Shown one piece after another: positions 33,315 through 41,869 of a stretch of DNA of 64,000 bases (the stretch's first letter is position 1; every line of letters starts with the position of its first letter). The notes beneath the pieces were generated by a model. That model ran no database searches, was not told where the DNA came from, and was given only the letters and a program-made list of their open reading frames with translations. Made by a program: the position numbers and the translations under genes. Source of the DNA: an uncultured Siphonobacter sp. (GTDB lineage Bacteria > Bacteroidota > Bacteroidia > Cytophagales > Spirosomataceae); assembly GCA_913775095.1 (NCBI GenBank), contig CAJYIW010000019.1, forward strand, positions 372,001 to 436,000, given 5' to 3'.

Positions 33315-34238
33315 CTACTTAATCGCATTGAATTCCGCTTCCGTAATGGTAAGTACCGTCCCGTGACGAATGCCTTTCGGAAACTTCACCTGATCAGATA
33401 CGTCTTCCCAGTGTTCCATGTCCCTGGAACGGACCGCACCATACTGATGATCGATGTACTTGTCGAAATAAACGTACACATACTCGCCGATTTCTACCGC
33501 TGTTGGGCCTTCGGCCCAGTAGTTGCCCGTGATGGGAGCGGAAACCTCAACCAGATACGGGCCGGCCGCTTTCCTTGACTTCGTAATCCGTATGTTCTTT
33601 TCGGCGGGTTTCGGATTTTCGTTTTTCACGAACATGTAATACCATTTTCCTTTTTTCAGTAAGCTTGCGTCAATGGCACTGAAACTGGGGTTAAAGAAGA
33701 GCTTCGTCCCGCTGAATTTTTTAAAATCCTTCGTCGTAACGTAATAGATCCGATGATTGAGCCCTTTTTCCCGTTCCGAATCAGCTACGTCCGAATGCCG
33801 ACCCGGAATAGTCGTGGCCCAGAAAATCAGGTACTGCTTTTGCTGATCATCGTAGAACACTTCAGGAGCCCAGCTATTCTTGGCCGTAGGTTCGTGCTCC
33901 ATCACCGGAATGGCTTGCTGGGGAGCCCAGTTTTTTAAATCTTTAGAAGAACTGTATCCAATGATCTGATCATTCCAGCCGGACGTCCAGACCATGTGGA
34001 ATTGTCCATCCGCTCCCCGGATGATGCAGGGGTCCCGCATGAGTTTGTCTTTGCCCACTTCGGGCGTCAGGTAAGAGGCTCCCTGACGCAGGGCCGACCA
34101 CTGGAGACCATCCGTGCTGGAAGCATAATGCAAACCGTCCTGACCATTATCCGTAAAGTAGGAAAACAGATAGACCTGCTTCTGGGCCGAGCAGATCAGG
34201 CTCGCTAAAAAGAAGACTGGGAATAAGAATTTACGCAT
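33315..34238 (-). CDS. Secreted glycoside hydrolase family 43-like protein
   Basis: 307 residues. The signal peptide MRKFLFPVFFLASLICSAQ is followed by a five-bladed propeller with GH43/GH117-type features: KDKLMRDPCIIRGADGQFHM (the second conserved acidic residue sits in RDP), WTSGWNDQIIGYSSSKDLKN, NSWAPEVFYDDQQKQYLIFW (WAPE as in GH43), and GNYWAEGPTAVEIGEYVYVY supplying the general acid Glu. The family acts on arabinose- or xylose-type and galactofuranosyl linkages. No SusCD partner is adjacent. It is divergent from the FUSC gene, with an AT-rich 167-base region between. Confidence 0.85.
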   Translation of the reverse strand: MRKFLFPVFFLASLICSAQKQVYLFSYFTDNGQDGLHYASSTDGLQWSALRQGASYLTPEVGKDKLMRDPCIIRGADGQFHMVWTSGWNDQIIGYSSSKDLKNWAPQQAIPVMEHEPTAKNSWAPEVFYDDQQKQYLIFWATTIPGRHSDVADSEREKGLNHRIYYVTTKDFKKFSGTKLFFNPSFSAIDASLLKKGKWYYMFVKNENPKPAEKNIRITKSRKAAGPYLVEVSAPITGNYWAEGPTAVEIGEYVYVYFDKYIDHQYGAVRSRDMEHWEDVSDQVKFPKGIRHGTVLTITEAEFNAIK

Positions 34239-34405
34239 GTAAGAAAAAGAAAGATTATAACTTCCACAAGTTTATGCGTTTTCAGGAAAAGTAGGTGATG
34301 AGTAAATACTTAGAACAGTAAATAATTATTTAAAGTAATGAGTATATAAGTAATTGAGGATTTATTATGTTCTGATTATGAATGAATTAAAAGAATACAG
34401 ACGGA

Positions 34406-35470
34406 ATGAATTTACTGCATAAGCCTCAACTGAAGTTAATAAAAAAGTTTAGCCGAAGTGATTGGGAAGGGGCTGCCCTGCCCACGCTCGGCGTATTTGT
34501 AGGGCTGGTACTGGCTCAGATTTCCTACTTCGGTCCCTTCGCCGGATTCATGGTTATGGTGATGCAATGCCTCATGAATGTACGGGCGAAAGGTTCGTAC
34601 CGGGAGCGTCTGGAAATGCTGACGTACGTTCTGCTGATTCTGATTGGCACCACGGCCTGGGGAATTTTCAGTTCTTTTCATACCATCAATGTGATCTTCG
34701 GCGTGCTGCTCCTGTCGGTAGCCTTAACCTATTGGAGACACTTTTTCCCGGAGGACTGGCGAAGCATTAACGCTCCTGCTGCCGCTTTGTATTTTGTGAG
34801 TCTGGCAACAAAGGCGGATGAGAAAGCTCTGCTGGCCGTGTTGCTGAGCGGTATTGCAGGCATTGCCCTGCAGGCATTTTTATGGCGGGTGTATCCGAAG
34901 GCTTTCGAGCAGAAGTCTCCGGTCATGCGATTGAAAAGCCGACGGGCCCGAAAACGACCCCAGGCTAATCCGATTGATCTGACGCTCATTTCTACGGTAA
35001 AACCCGATCTCTGGCGTTATACCTTTCGGCTCATGTTTCTGCTGGTGCTAAGCGTCTGGATTGTCAACTATACGCATTCGCTGCACGCGTACTGGATTCC
35101 GCTGACGGTCGTCATTGTATTGCAGGACAATCACCTGGATACCCTCAAGCGGGTGGGGGGAAGAGTGCTGGGTACGTTTATCGGCAGCATCATCGGTAGT
35201 TTTCTACTGGCCCTTCACCCGGATCCCTTACTGGGTATGCCTTTGCTCATCCTCTGCATGTTCACCTTTTTGCTGATTGTCAAACACAATTATCCCATCG
35301 CCTGTATTTTCCTGACGATTTACATCATTCTATTGATTGGTCGACAGTCCACCAACACGTTTCAGGTAGGCGTAGAGCGAACGTTGTTTACCCTGGTGGG
35401 GGGATTACTGGTGTTTTTAAGTTCGTTTGTCTTGTTCTGGAATCGGAAAAAACAACAAACTACCAACTAA
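34406..35470 (+). CDS. FUSC-family inner membrane protein
   Basis: 354 residues. Two blocks of hydrophobic helices (about 25-140 and about 210-345) are separated by a basic cytoplasmic stretch (MRLKSRRARKRPQ). The second block carries DTLKRVGGRVLGTFIGSIIG, the signature of the fusaric-acid-resistance (FUSC/ArAE) family, followed by PIACIFLTIYIILLIG. The protein is shorter than AaeB-type exporters and resembles the FUSC_2 group. A role in efflux of aromatic acids is possible but unproven. It ends 65 bases before queE. Confidence 0.85.
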   Translation: MNLLHKPQLKLIKKFSRSDWEGAALPTLGVFVGLVLAQISYFGPFAGFMVMVMQCLMNVRAKGSYRERLEMLTYVLLILIGTTAWGIFSSFHTINVIFGVLLLSVALTYWRHFFPEDWRSINAPAAALYFVSLATKADEKALLAVLLSGIAGIALQAFLWRVYPKAFEQKSPVMRLKSRRARKRPQANPIDLTLISTVKPDLWRYTFRLMFLLVLSVWIVNYTHSLHAYWIPLTVVIVLQDNHLDTLKRVGGRVLGTFIGSIIGSFLLALHPDPLLGMPLLILCMFTFLLIVKHNYPIACIFLTIYIILLIGRQSTNTFQVGVERTLFTLVGGLLVFLSSFVLFWNRKKQQTTN

Positions 35471-35535
35471 AGCCCCGGAACTTTACCGGATGCAATCGCC
35501 GTTGAATTATCTTTGCGAAAAGATTTTAACGAAAT

Positions 35536-36162
35536 ATGTCAGAAGTGCTTACTGCCCCCCAACTTGTTCAATTGCCCGTCATGGAATCCTTTTACACGCT
35601 TCAGGGCGAAGGGTATCACAACGGAAAAGCCGCCTATTTTATCCGTTTGGGTGGTTGTGAAGTGGGGTGTCACTGGTGCGATGTAAAAGAAAGCTGGGAT
35701 GCCAGCCTGCATCCGCATCATTCGGTTGAAGCCATCGTGAAGGGGGCTTTGCAGCATCCCGGTCGTTTGGCGGTGATTACGGGTGGAGAGCCCCTGATGC
35801 ATGATTTAACGGACTTGACAACGGCATTACAGCAGGCCGGCTTTCAGACGAATATCGAAACCTCCGGCGTGTATGCGGTATCGGGAAGCTGGGACTGGGT
35901 TTGTTTTTCGCCCAAAAAATTCAAAGAGCCGCATTTAGACATTTACTCGAAAGCGAATGAACTGAAGGTAATTGTCTATAACAAGTCCGATTTTGAGTTT
36001 GCGGAAGAGCATGCGGCAAAGGTACAGACCGATTGTCAGCTTCTGTTGCAGCCGGAATGGAGCCGACACGAACAGATGCTTCCGCAAATCATTGAGTACG
36101 TAAAGAACAATCCGAAGTGGCGGGTTTCGTTACAAACTCACAAATACATGAATATACCCTAA
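35536..36162 (+). CDS. queE: 7-carboxy-7-deazaguanine synthase (radical SAM)
   Basis: 208 residues, the usual QueE length. The iron-sulfur ligands Cys41, Cys45 and Cys48 form the CxxxCxxC motif (GGCEVGCHWC), preceded by SFYTLQGEGYHNGKAAYFIR. VITGGEPLMHD is the conserved substrate/SAM-binding segment, and the C-terminus WRVSLQTHKYMNIP is typical. It converts 6-carboxytetrahydropterin to CDG in queuosine and preQ0 synthesis. The PorE-like gene starts five bases after the stop, so the two probably share an mRNA. Confidence 0.95.
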   Translation: MSEVLTAPQLVQLPVMESFYTLQGEGYHNGKAAYFIRLGGCEVGCHWCDVKESWDASLHPHHSVEAIVKGALQHPGRLAVITGGEPLMHDLTDLTTALQQAGFQTNIETSGVYAVSGSWDWVCFSPKKFKEPHLDIYSKANELKVIVYNKSDFEFAEEHAAKVQTDCQLLLQPEWSRHEQMLPQIIEYVKNNPKWRVSLQTHKYMNIP

Positions 36163-36167
36163 GCCCT

Positions 36168-38150
36168 ATGTTTGAAAGAGGTACCCGAGTTCGGAATTTG
36201 TCTACGGAGCCCAGTCCGGCCCGGAGATGTTTCAAAACAGCCTTGGTGCTGACCCTGTTCACGCTGGGGTACCAACCTTCATTTGCTCAGGATAAAAAAG
36301 CCCGGGATGCCTACGAAAAAGGTCAGAAAGCGTTAGCTAACCGGGACATGCCCACCGCCCGCCGGGAATTTCAGAAAGCAGCAGAGCGGGATGAAACGTA
36401 CGGCGAGGCTTATTTCAGGCTGGCTCAACTCCTGGAATACGACCGGAATCTGGAAGAGTCGGCGAAGTATTACCAGAAAGCGGTGACTCTCAGTCCAGAT
36501 GCTCCGGAAGTACAGCCTGCCTTCTTATGGTTGGGAGCTCATTACCTGAAAACTGGCAATTACGCCCAGGCGGCTCCCTTGCTGGAAAAATACCTGGAGG
36601 TGCAGAAATCCATTACCAAACCGAGTCCGATTCTCAAGATCAGTCTCAAGCGGGCCCAGCGAATGTTGGACGTGTGCCGTTTTTCGCAGGAAGCCGTAAA
36701 GCATCCCCTTAAAGTGCAGGTACAAAAGCTTCCCGACGTGATTAATTCGTTTGATTCCCAGTATTTCCCGGTATTAACGGCCGATCGTCAGCACCTGTTC
36801 TTCACCGGAATCGAGCAGCCCAATGGCGATGAAAATCTGTACATTTCCTCGTATACCGAAGAGGGAGAATGGACCAGGCCTAAGGCGGTTTCCGGCGTGA
36901 TCAATACGGATGAAAACGAAGGGACGTCGAGCATCTCAGCCGACGGCCGTACGCTGGTGTTCACCGTTTGCCAGAGTCGCCTGCGTCGCGGGTATGGAAA
37001 CTGTGATCTCTACATTACCTATCGAAACGGCGATCAATGGACGGAACCCGAAAACCTGGGGCCTCAGATTAACTCCGCCGCCTGGGAGTCGCAGCCTACC
37101 TTATCCCCCGACGGACGAATCATCTTCTTCGTCTCCGATCGTCCGGGAGGGCTGGGAAAGCGGGACATCTGGATGAGTAGGAAGGATTCCCTGGGCCACT
37201 GGATGCCGTCAGTTAACGCCGGGCCTGCCCTTAATACTACCGAAGACGAGGTTTCTCCCTTCCTGCACGCCAACGGAAAATCCCTGTTTTTCGCTTCTGA
37301 CGGATACACAGGACTGGGGGGCTTTGATCTGTGGTTGACCGAGTTTGATGGAAAAACCTTTTCAAAACCCGAGAACCTGGGTTATCCACTTAATAATCAT
37401 GAAGATCAGGTGGCCCTTTACATTACGGCGGATGGGCGAAAGGGATACTATTCCCAGGAAGATCGCGTAGGGGCGGATCATCATCAGTCGCGTTTGTGGG
37501 AACTGGATGTTCCCGAAGCCCTGGCGGCCCGCTTCAAACGGGCCAACGTCCTGAAAGGAACCATCGTGGATGCCGCAACCCGTAAGCCGCTGGTAGCGGC
37601 TCTGGAAGTGATTAACCTGAAAACGAAAGAAAAGGAAGCCGTGCTTCGCAGTGATAACCGCACGGGAGAATACGCCGTCATATTAACCTCCGGGAATGAA
37701 TACGCCGTGTTCGTGAACCGTCCCGGGTATCTCTATAAAAGTCTTTCCTTTGATTTTTCGGGGAACAGTGCCGATAAAGTTTTGAACATAGCTCTGGAAG
37801 CCATCCGAAAAGACCAGCACGAGATCCTGAAAAATGTCTTCTTCGACTCGGGTCAATGGGACCTGAAGGAAAAGTCGCAGGCGGAGCTTGAGAAGCTCGT
37901 CAAACTGCTGAATGAAAATCCAGCCGTCTCTATCGAAATCTCAGGCCACACGGATGACGTCGGCGAAGACAAAAATAACAAAGAGTTATCCCTGAAACGA
38001 GCCCGCTCGGTCACGGATTACCTCATCAGTAACGGCATTGCTGCTTCCAGAATCAAAGCCGTGGGATACGGAGAAACTCAGCCGGTAGTTCCCAACACCA
38101 ACGAAGAAAGTCGGGCCCAGAATCGCCGGATTGAGGTGAAAATACTTTAG
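36168..38150 (+). CDS. PorE-like envelope protein: TPR, PD40 propeller, CarboxypepD-like and OmpA C-terminal domains
   Basis: I place the start at ATG 36168, giving 660 residues; the longer frame would overlap queE by 46 bases. A basic leader and signal peptide (ALVLTLFTLGYQPSFAQ) are followed by TPR units (about 45-150), a PD40/WD40-like propeller (about 190-410, with repeats such as GTSSISADGRTLVFTVCQ and QPTLSPDGRIIFFVSDRPGG), a carboxypeptidase-regulatory-like fold (about 455-530), and an OmpA-type peptidoglycan-binding domain (VFFDSGQWDLKEKSQAEL, SGHTDDVGEDKNNKELSLKR). This is the domain order of PorE of the type IX secretion system; paralogues of it are common. Unlike PorE it shows no lipobox. 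Confidence 0.85.
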   Translation: MFERGTRVRNLSTEPSPARRCFKTALVLTLFTLGYQPSFAQDKKARDAYEKGQKALANRDMPTARREFQKAAERDETYGEAYFRLAQLLEYDRNLEESAKYYQKAVTLSPDAPEVQPAFLWLGAHYLKTGNYAQAAPLLEKYLEVQKSITKPSPILKISLKRAQRMLDVCRFSQEAVKHPLKVQVQKLPDVINSFDSQYFPVLTADRQHLFFTGIEQPNGDENLYISSYTEEGEWTRPKAVSGVINTDENEGTSSISADGRTLVFTVCQSRLRRGYGNCDLYITYRNGDQWTEPENLGPQINSAAWESQPTLSPDGRIIFFVSDRPGGLGKRDIWMSRKDSLGHWMPSVNAGPALNTTEDEVSPFLHANGKSLFFASDGYTGLGGFDLWLTEFDGKTFSKPENLGYPLNNHEDQVALYITADGRKGYYSQEDRVGADHHQSRLWELDVPEALAARFKRANVLKGTIVDAATRKPLVAALEVINLKTKEKEAVLRSDNRTGEYAVILTSGNEYAVFVNRPGYLYKSLSFDFSGNSADKVLNIALEAIRKDQHEILKNVFFDSGQWDLKEKSQAELEKLVKLLNENPAVSIEISGHTDDVGEDKNNKELSLKRARSVTDYLISNGIAASRIKAVGYGETQPVVPNTNEESRAQNRRIEVKIL

Positions 38151-38158
38151 AGTTTGGA

Positions 38159-38296
38159 GTTGAGGGTTTTGAGTTAATACTGGTTCAGGATTTTCTTCGG
38201 ACTAGTCAGTAATTAATGAATTATTCCAATAAGGCCCCTGCTCAGATAAAGGTAGTTAGGTGGAAGAGATTTCTGCCCAAACTCAAAACTCCCAAC
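38159..38296. repeat. Purine-rich inverted repeat bracketing the trxB upstream gap
   Basis: GTTGAGGGTTTTGAGTT (38159-38175) and AACTCAAAACTCCCAAC (38280-38296) are complementary at 15 of 17 positions, 104 bases apart. Confidence 0.5.
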
Positions 38297-38332
38297 CTTA
38301 CACCCTGATTTTCAGTAAGTCTCAAAAAAATC

Positions 38333-38363
38333 TTGCCTTTCCGGCATGAATTGGCAATTTTTG
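38333..38363 (+). promoter_or_regulatory. Candidate promoter of trxB
   Basis: TTG at 38333-38335, a 20-base spacer, then AATTTTTG at 38356-38363, seven of eight matches to the Bacteroidota -7 box TAnnTTTG. The start codon follows 43 bases later. Confidence 0.6.
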
Positions 38364-38406
38364 TGATAGCAACGTTGTTGCAAGGAGGTATCATTTCCCA
38401 TTATTT

Positions 38407-39381
38407 ATGTCAGCAGAACATATCCATTGCCTAATTATCGGTTCGGGCCCTGCGGGGTACACGGCCGCTATCTACGCCTCACGTGCGGGACTGAATCCCG
38501 TTTTATATACAGGTCCTCAACCCGGTGGTCAGCTAACGACTACTACGGAAGTGGATAACTTTCCCGGTTACCCGGGAGGAGTAACGGGCCCGGAAATGAT
38601 GCAGGACCTGGAAAAACAGGCTCGTCGTTTCGGTACCGAAGTTCGCTACGGGCTGGCTACTAAAGTGGACTTCTCGGATCCTACTTCCAAAAAAGTATGG
38701 ATCGACGACACCCACGAAATCTGTGCGGATGCCATCATCATCTCCACGGGAGCTTCGGCCAAGTGGCTGGGCTTACCCGGCGAAGACATTTACAACGGTC
38801 GCGGCGTTTCGGCCTGTGCCGTTTGTGACGGATTCTTCTACCGGGGACAGGAAGTTGTGGTAGTAGGGGGTGGTGATACCGCCGCTGAAGAGGCCAGTTA
38901 CCTGGCCAAACTCTGTAAGAAAGTATACTTACTGGTTCGTCGGGATGAATTGCGGGCCTCCCAGATCATGCAAACCCGGGTGAAGTCATTACCTAACCTC
39001 GAAATTCTCTGGAATACTGAAACCGAAGAGTTATTAGGGGATGAAACGGGTTTAACCGGAGCACGGGTGAAAAACCTGGTTACGGGCGAAACGCAGGATC
39101 TGTGCGTGACGGGCTTCTTCGTAGCCATTGGTCACAAGCCTAATACCGATATTTTCAAGGATTACATCACCATGGATACTACAGGATACATTAAAACCGT
39201 TCCCGGTAGTAGCCGAACGAATGTAGCCGGAGTATTTGCCTGCGGCGATGCTCAGGACAATGTCTACCGTCAGGCCATCACGGCTGCGGGTACGGGTTGT
39301 ATGGCTGCCCTGGATGCCGAACGCTGGCTGGCCGAAATGGAAGCCCCGGTGGTGATTACTCCGGAGGTTCTGGAAAATTAA
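38407..39381 (+). CDS. trxB: Thioredoxin-disulfide reductase
   Basis: 324 residues. The FAD-binding motif IIGSGPAGYTAAIYASRAGL, the redox-active Cys137-Ala-Val-Cys140 (CAVCDGFFYRG), the NADPH-binding VVVVGGGDTAAEEASYL followed by RRDELRAS, and the C-terminal GVFACGDAQDNVYRQAITAAGTG-type FAD segment are all present. This is the low-molecular-weight bacterial type that reduces thioredoxin with NADPH. It has its own promoter and ends at a strong terminator. It shares the neighbourhood with bacillithiol gene bshB1. Confidence 0.97.
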   Translation: MSAEHIHCLIIGSGPAGYTAAIYASRAGLNPVLYTGPQPGGQLTTTTEVDNFPGYPGGVTGPEMMQDLEKQARRFGTEVRYGLATKVDFSDPTSKKVWIDDTHEICADAIIISTGASAKWLGLPGEDIYNGRGVSACAVCDGFFYRGQEVVVVGGGDTAAEEASYLAKLCKKVYLLVRRDELRASQIMQTRVKSLPNLEILWNTETEELLGDETGLTGARVKNLVTGETQDLCVTGFFVAIGHKPNTDIFKDYITMDTTGYIKTVPGSSRTNVAGVFACGDAQDNVYRQAITAAGTGCMAALDAERWLAEMEAPVVITPEVLEN

Positions 39382-39420
39382 TTTGAACATAACTCCCTTA
39401 CCGTCCTGAACGGTAGAACT

Positions 39421-39468
39421 AGCGGAGCTTTCAGAGCTAAACTCTCCTGAAAAGCTCCGCTTCTTTTT
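39421..39468 (+). terminator. Terminator of trxB
   Basis: Stem AGCGGAGCTTTCAG against CTGAAAAGCTCCGCT (one bulged base), then TCTTTTT. Confidence 0.85.
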
Positions 39469-39481
39469 GGGATATCCATAA

Positions 39482-39511
39482 GAAGCCCTTCGCATACGTC
39501 CGGAGGGCTTC
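39482..39511 (+). other. Leader hairpin before the first M23 gene
   Basis: Stem GAAGCCCTTCG/CGGAGGGCTTC (one wobble) with an 8-base loop, ending 20 bases before the ATG and without a T-run. It may be a second terminator or part of the leader. Confidence 0.4.
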
Positions 39512-39531
39512 CCTATAGGTGTATTAAACAC

Positions 39532-40608
39532 ATGATGAAATTAGTAACCGCTCTTTTTTTCTGTAGCCTTGGCGTGTTCGCTTCCACGGACAGCTTTGCC
39601 CAGCAGGAAAAAGGTCTGTTTAAAAAGGCTCCCAGTATCAAGCCGAAGTCGACGGATAAGAAGAAAGCGAACGAGTTTGAGCTTCAGTCCGAAGCTACGC
39701 CAAGTCTACGCTTTTCCGAACAATTCGAACCTAAGAAACCGGTGAATCCCGTAGCCAGTAACATGGATACCACGCGGGTTGACGACAAGACGGAAAAAAT
39801 TCCGACGGAAACGGAAGATCAGGTCTACGATGATTCCTCCGGCGTCTGGGTTACCACACACCGCTACTTTTCCATCTGGGATCCCAATACCATTGATCCT
39901 TACAACATCAATCCGCTGGATTTTGACGAACCTATCGATCTACTCCTGTATGATGAGTCCAAGAGTCAGCTGTGGGCGGCTCCTTTACAGAAAGGAGTTT
40001 TAACCTCGCAGTTTGGCCGTCGCTGGGGCCGCTGGCATACGGGAGCTGATCTCGATCTGGATACCGGAGATGATGTATTTGCGGCCTTCGATGGACAGGT
40101 CCGGGTGGTTAATTTCGACGGGGGGGGATACGGTAGATATATCGTAATCCGACATTATAACGGTTTAGAAACGTTATATGGCCACTTGTCGGCTCAATTG
40201 GTTCAATCAGGACAATTTGTCAAGGCGGGCGAAAAGATTGGACTGGGGGGCAGCACGGGGCGAAGCACCGGGCCTCACCTGCACTACGAACTGCGTTATG
40301 AAGGAAATCCCTTTAACCCGCTGGAAGTGTACAAATTTCCTGAGAATGTCATTAAATCCGATCATTACCTGCTGACTTCCAAAGTATGGGATCACCTCCG
40401 GGGTGGTGGAGGTAACCGGGTTCAGTATGAATACAATACGGGTGAAAAATCCAAGCAACACCGACAGATTCGCTGGTATCGGGTTCGCAAGGGAGATACG
40501 CTTTCCGAAATTGCCCATCGTTCCGGCTTGACCATTACGCAGTTGAAGCGTCTGAATGGATTACGGAACAGTAATCTCAGTATTGGTAAGAAACTCAGAG
40601 TAAAATAA
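39532..40608 (+). CDS. M23-family peptidase with C-terminal LysM domain
   Basis: 358 residues. The signal peptide ends near STDSFAQ. A low-complexity basic/acidic region follows to about residue 150, then the LytM/M23 domain (about 155-265) with RWHTGADLDLDTGDDV (first zinc His and Asp), GLETLYGHLS and the HLHYELRYEGNPFNP motif (HxH). A LysM domain closes the protein (YRVRKGDTLSEIAHRSGLTI..LNGL). All zinc ligands are present, so it should be an active peptidoglycan endopeptidase in the periplasm. A close paralogue follows 166 bases downstream. Confidence 0.92.
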   Translation: MMKLVTALFFCSLGVFASTDSFAQQEKGLFKKAPSIKPKSTDKKKANEFELQSEATPSLRFSEQFEPKKPVNPVASNMDTTRVDDKTEKIPTETEDQVYDDSSGVWVTTHRYFSIWDPNTIDPYNINPLDFDEPIDLLLYDESKSQLWAAPLQKGVLTSQFGRRWGRWHTGADLDLDTGDDVFAAFDGQVRVVNFDGGGYGRYIVIRHYNGLETLYGHLSAQLVQSGQFVKAGEKIGLGGSTGRSTGPHLHYELRYEGNPFNPLEVYKFPENVIKSDHYLLTSKVWDHLRGGGGNRVQYEYNTGEKSKQHRQIRWYRVRKGDTLSEIAHRSGLTITQLKRLNGLRNSNLSIGKKLRVK

Positions 40609-40625
40609 TTGGTGAGTATGACCAC

Positions 40626-40657
40626 AACCACCGCAGCACTACGGTGCTGCGGTGGTT
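40626..40657 (+). terminator. Stable hairpin with UACG tetraloop
   Basis: Fourteen-base perfect stem AACCACCGCAGCAC/GTGCTGCGGTGGTT closed by a C(UACG)G-type tetraloop. It is terminator-like but lacks a clear T-run (CATCGTTTATG). Confidence 0.6.
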
Positions 40658-40774
40658 CATCGTTTATGTTCGTGTACGATGCATGAAATCCAGCCTTCCT
40701 AAATCCAGTCTGATTGACTTAATTTATTCGTTGGAGACAGGGCTTACCTGCCTCACACTCGTTACGTTACATTC

Positions 40775-41869
40775 ATGTTTTATTCTTTTTCCCGATGGAT
40801 AGCCGTTTTTTTACTATATGTCAGCATTACGCCAGCCTGGGCTCAGGAGAGGGGTGTTTTTAAGAATACGCCCACGATCAAGGGTAAAGTGCCGCCCAGG
40901 CCTGCTCCCAAAAAACTAGCTTCCGAAGACGATCCGGTCCTCTTATTACGATCGTACGAGCAGTTTGAACCCCTGAAAGTTCCTAATCCTTTTGTGCGAA
41001 GTGCCGTGGATACAATGAATGCCGCTCAGCTCGAAACGGATCAGTTCATTGTAGAAACGCTTCAGGAAATTCGCCCCTACAATTCAGATACATGGGCGAA
41101 GGTAAGCGAGCACTTCAGAGTCTGGGACGAACACCATGTGAACCCGTATGGATACGACATCCGGAACTTTGACGAGTCAATTAACATTCAACTCTATGAT
41201 ACTACCCGGCAGCAATACTGGTCGGCCCCTTTGGATAAGGGACAGCCCACGTCCGTTTTCGGGTGGCGAAAAATTCGCTGGCATAAAGGCATTGATTTGA
41301 ATCTGAACACAGGTGACCCCGTGGAGGCCGCTTTTGACGGCCAGGTTCGCGTGGTAAGCTACGAAGGCCGGGGATTTGGTCGCTACATCGTGGTCCGGCA
41401 TTACAATGGCCTGGAAACGGTTTATGGCCACCTCTCCAAACAGCTGGTCAAGCCCCGGCAGCAGGTGAAAGCCGGTGAACTGATTGGCCTGGGCGGCAGC
41501 ACGGGCCGAAGTTCAGGAGCACATCTGCATTTCGAATTAAGGTACGAAGGCCACCCGTTTAATCCGCTGGAAATCTTTGCTTTCCCGGAAAACGTGATTC
41601 GCTTCAGCCAGTACATTCTGACCCCGCGGGTATTTTCGTACGTGACGGGAAGGAAATTCGAAGCCACTAAACCGGAGCCGGAAGGCGATGCTGAGGAAGG
41701 CGAAGAAGAAGAGGTAGAGTACCGCGAGACGGACTGGTATACCGTACGAAAGGGGGATAATCTCGGTGAAATTTCCCGCCGTTCGGGTATATCCGTTGAC
41801 CGCATCAAACAATTAAATGGATTACGCACAACCCGACTACAAATCGGACAAAAATTACGCATACGCTAA
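40775..41869 (+). CDS. M23-family peptidase with LysM domain, tandem paralogue
   Basis: 364 residues and the same plan as the preceding gene: signal peptide ending near TPAWAQ, the ERGVFKNTPTIKGK segment shared with it, the M23 domain with RWHKGIDLNLNTGDPV and HLHFELRYEGHPFNP, and a LysM end (YTVRKGDNLGEISRRSGISV). A very acidic insert (EGDAEEGEEEEVEYRE) precedes the LysM and is absent from the paralogue. All zinc ligands are kept. The stop codon TAA shares its last A with the ATG of bshB1, indicating translational coupling. The pair clearly arose by tandem duplication. Confidence 0.92.
   Translation: MFYSFSRWIAVFLLYVSITPAWAQERGVFKNTPTIKGKVPPRPAPKKLASEDDPVLLLRSYEQFEPLKVPNPFVRSAVDTMNAAQLETDQFIVETLQEIRPYNSDTWAKVSEHFRVWDEHHVNPYGYDIRNFDESINIQLYDTTRQQYWSAPLDKGQPTSVFGWRKIRWHKGIDLNLNTGDPVEAAFDGQVRVVSYEGRGFGRYIVVRHYNGLETVYGHLSKQLVKPRQQVKAGELIGLGGSTGRSSGAHLHFELRYEGHPFNPLEIFAFPENVIRFSQYILTPRVFSYVTGRKFEATKPEPEGDAEEGEEEEVEYRETDWYTVRKGDNLGEISRRSGISVDRIKQLNGLRTTRLQIGQKLRIR

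Noticed and set aside
36117..36167. Longer start for the PorE-like protein
   Set aside because: Would overlap queE by 46 bases and place extra residues before the signal peptide.
39532..41869. The two M23 genes as one frameshifted gene
   Set aside because: Each has its own signal peptide, complete zinc ligands, LysM end and stop; they are tandem paralogues.
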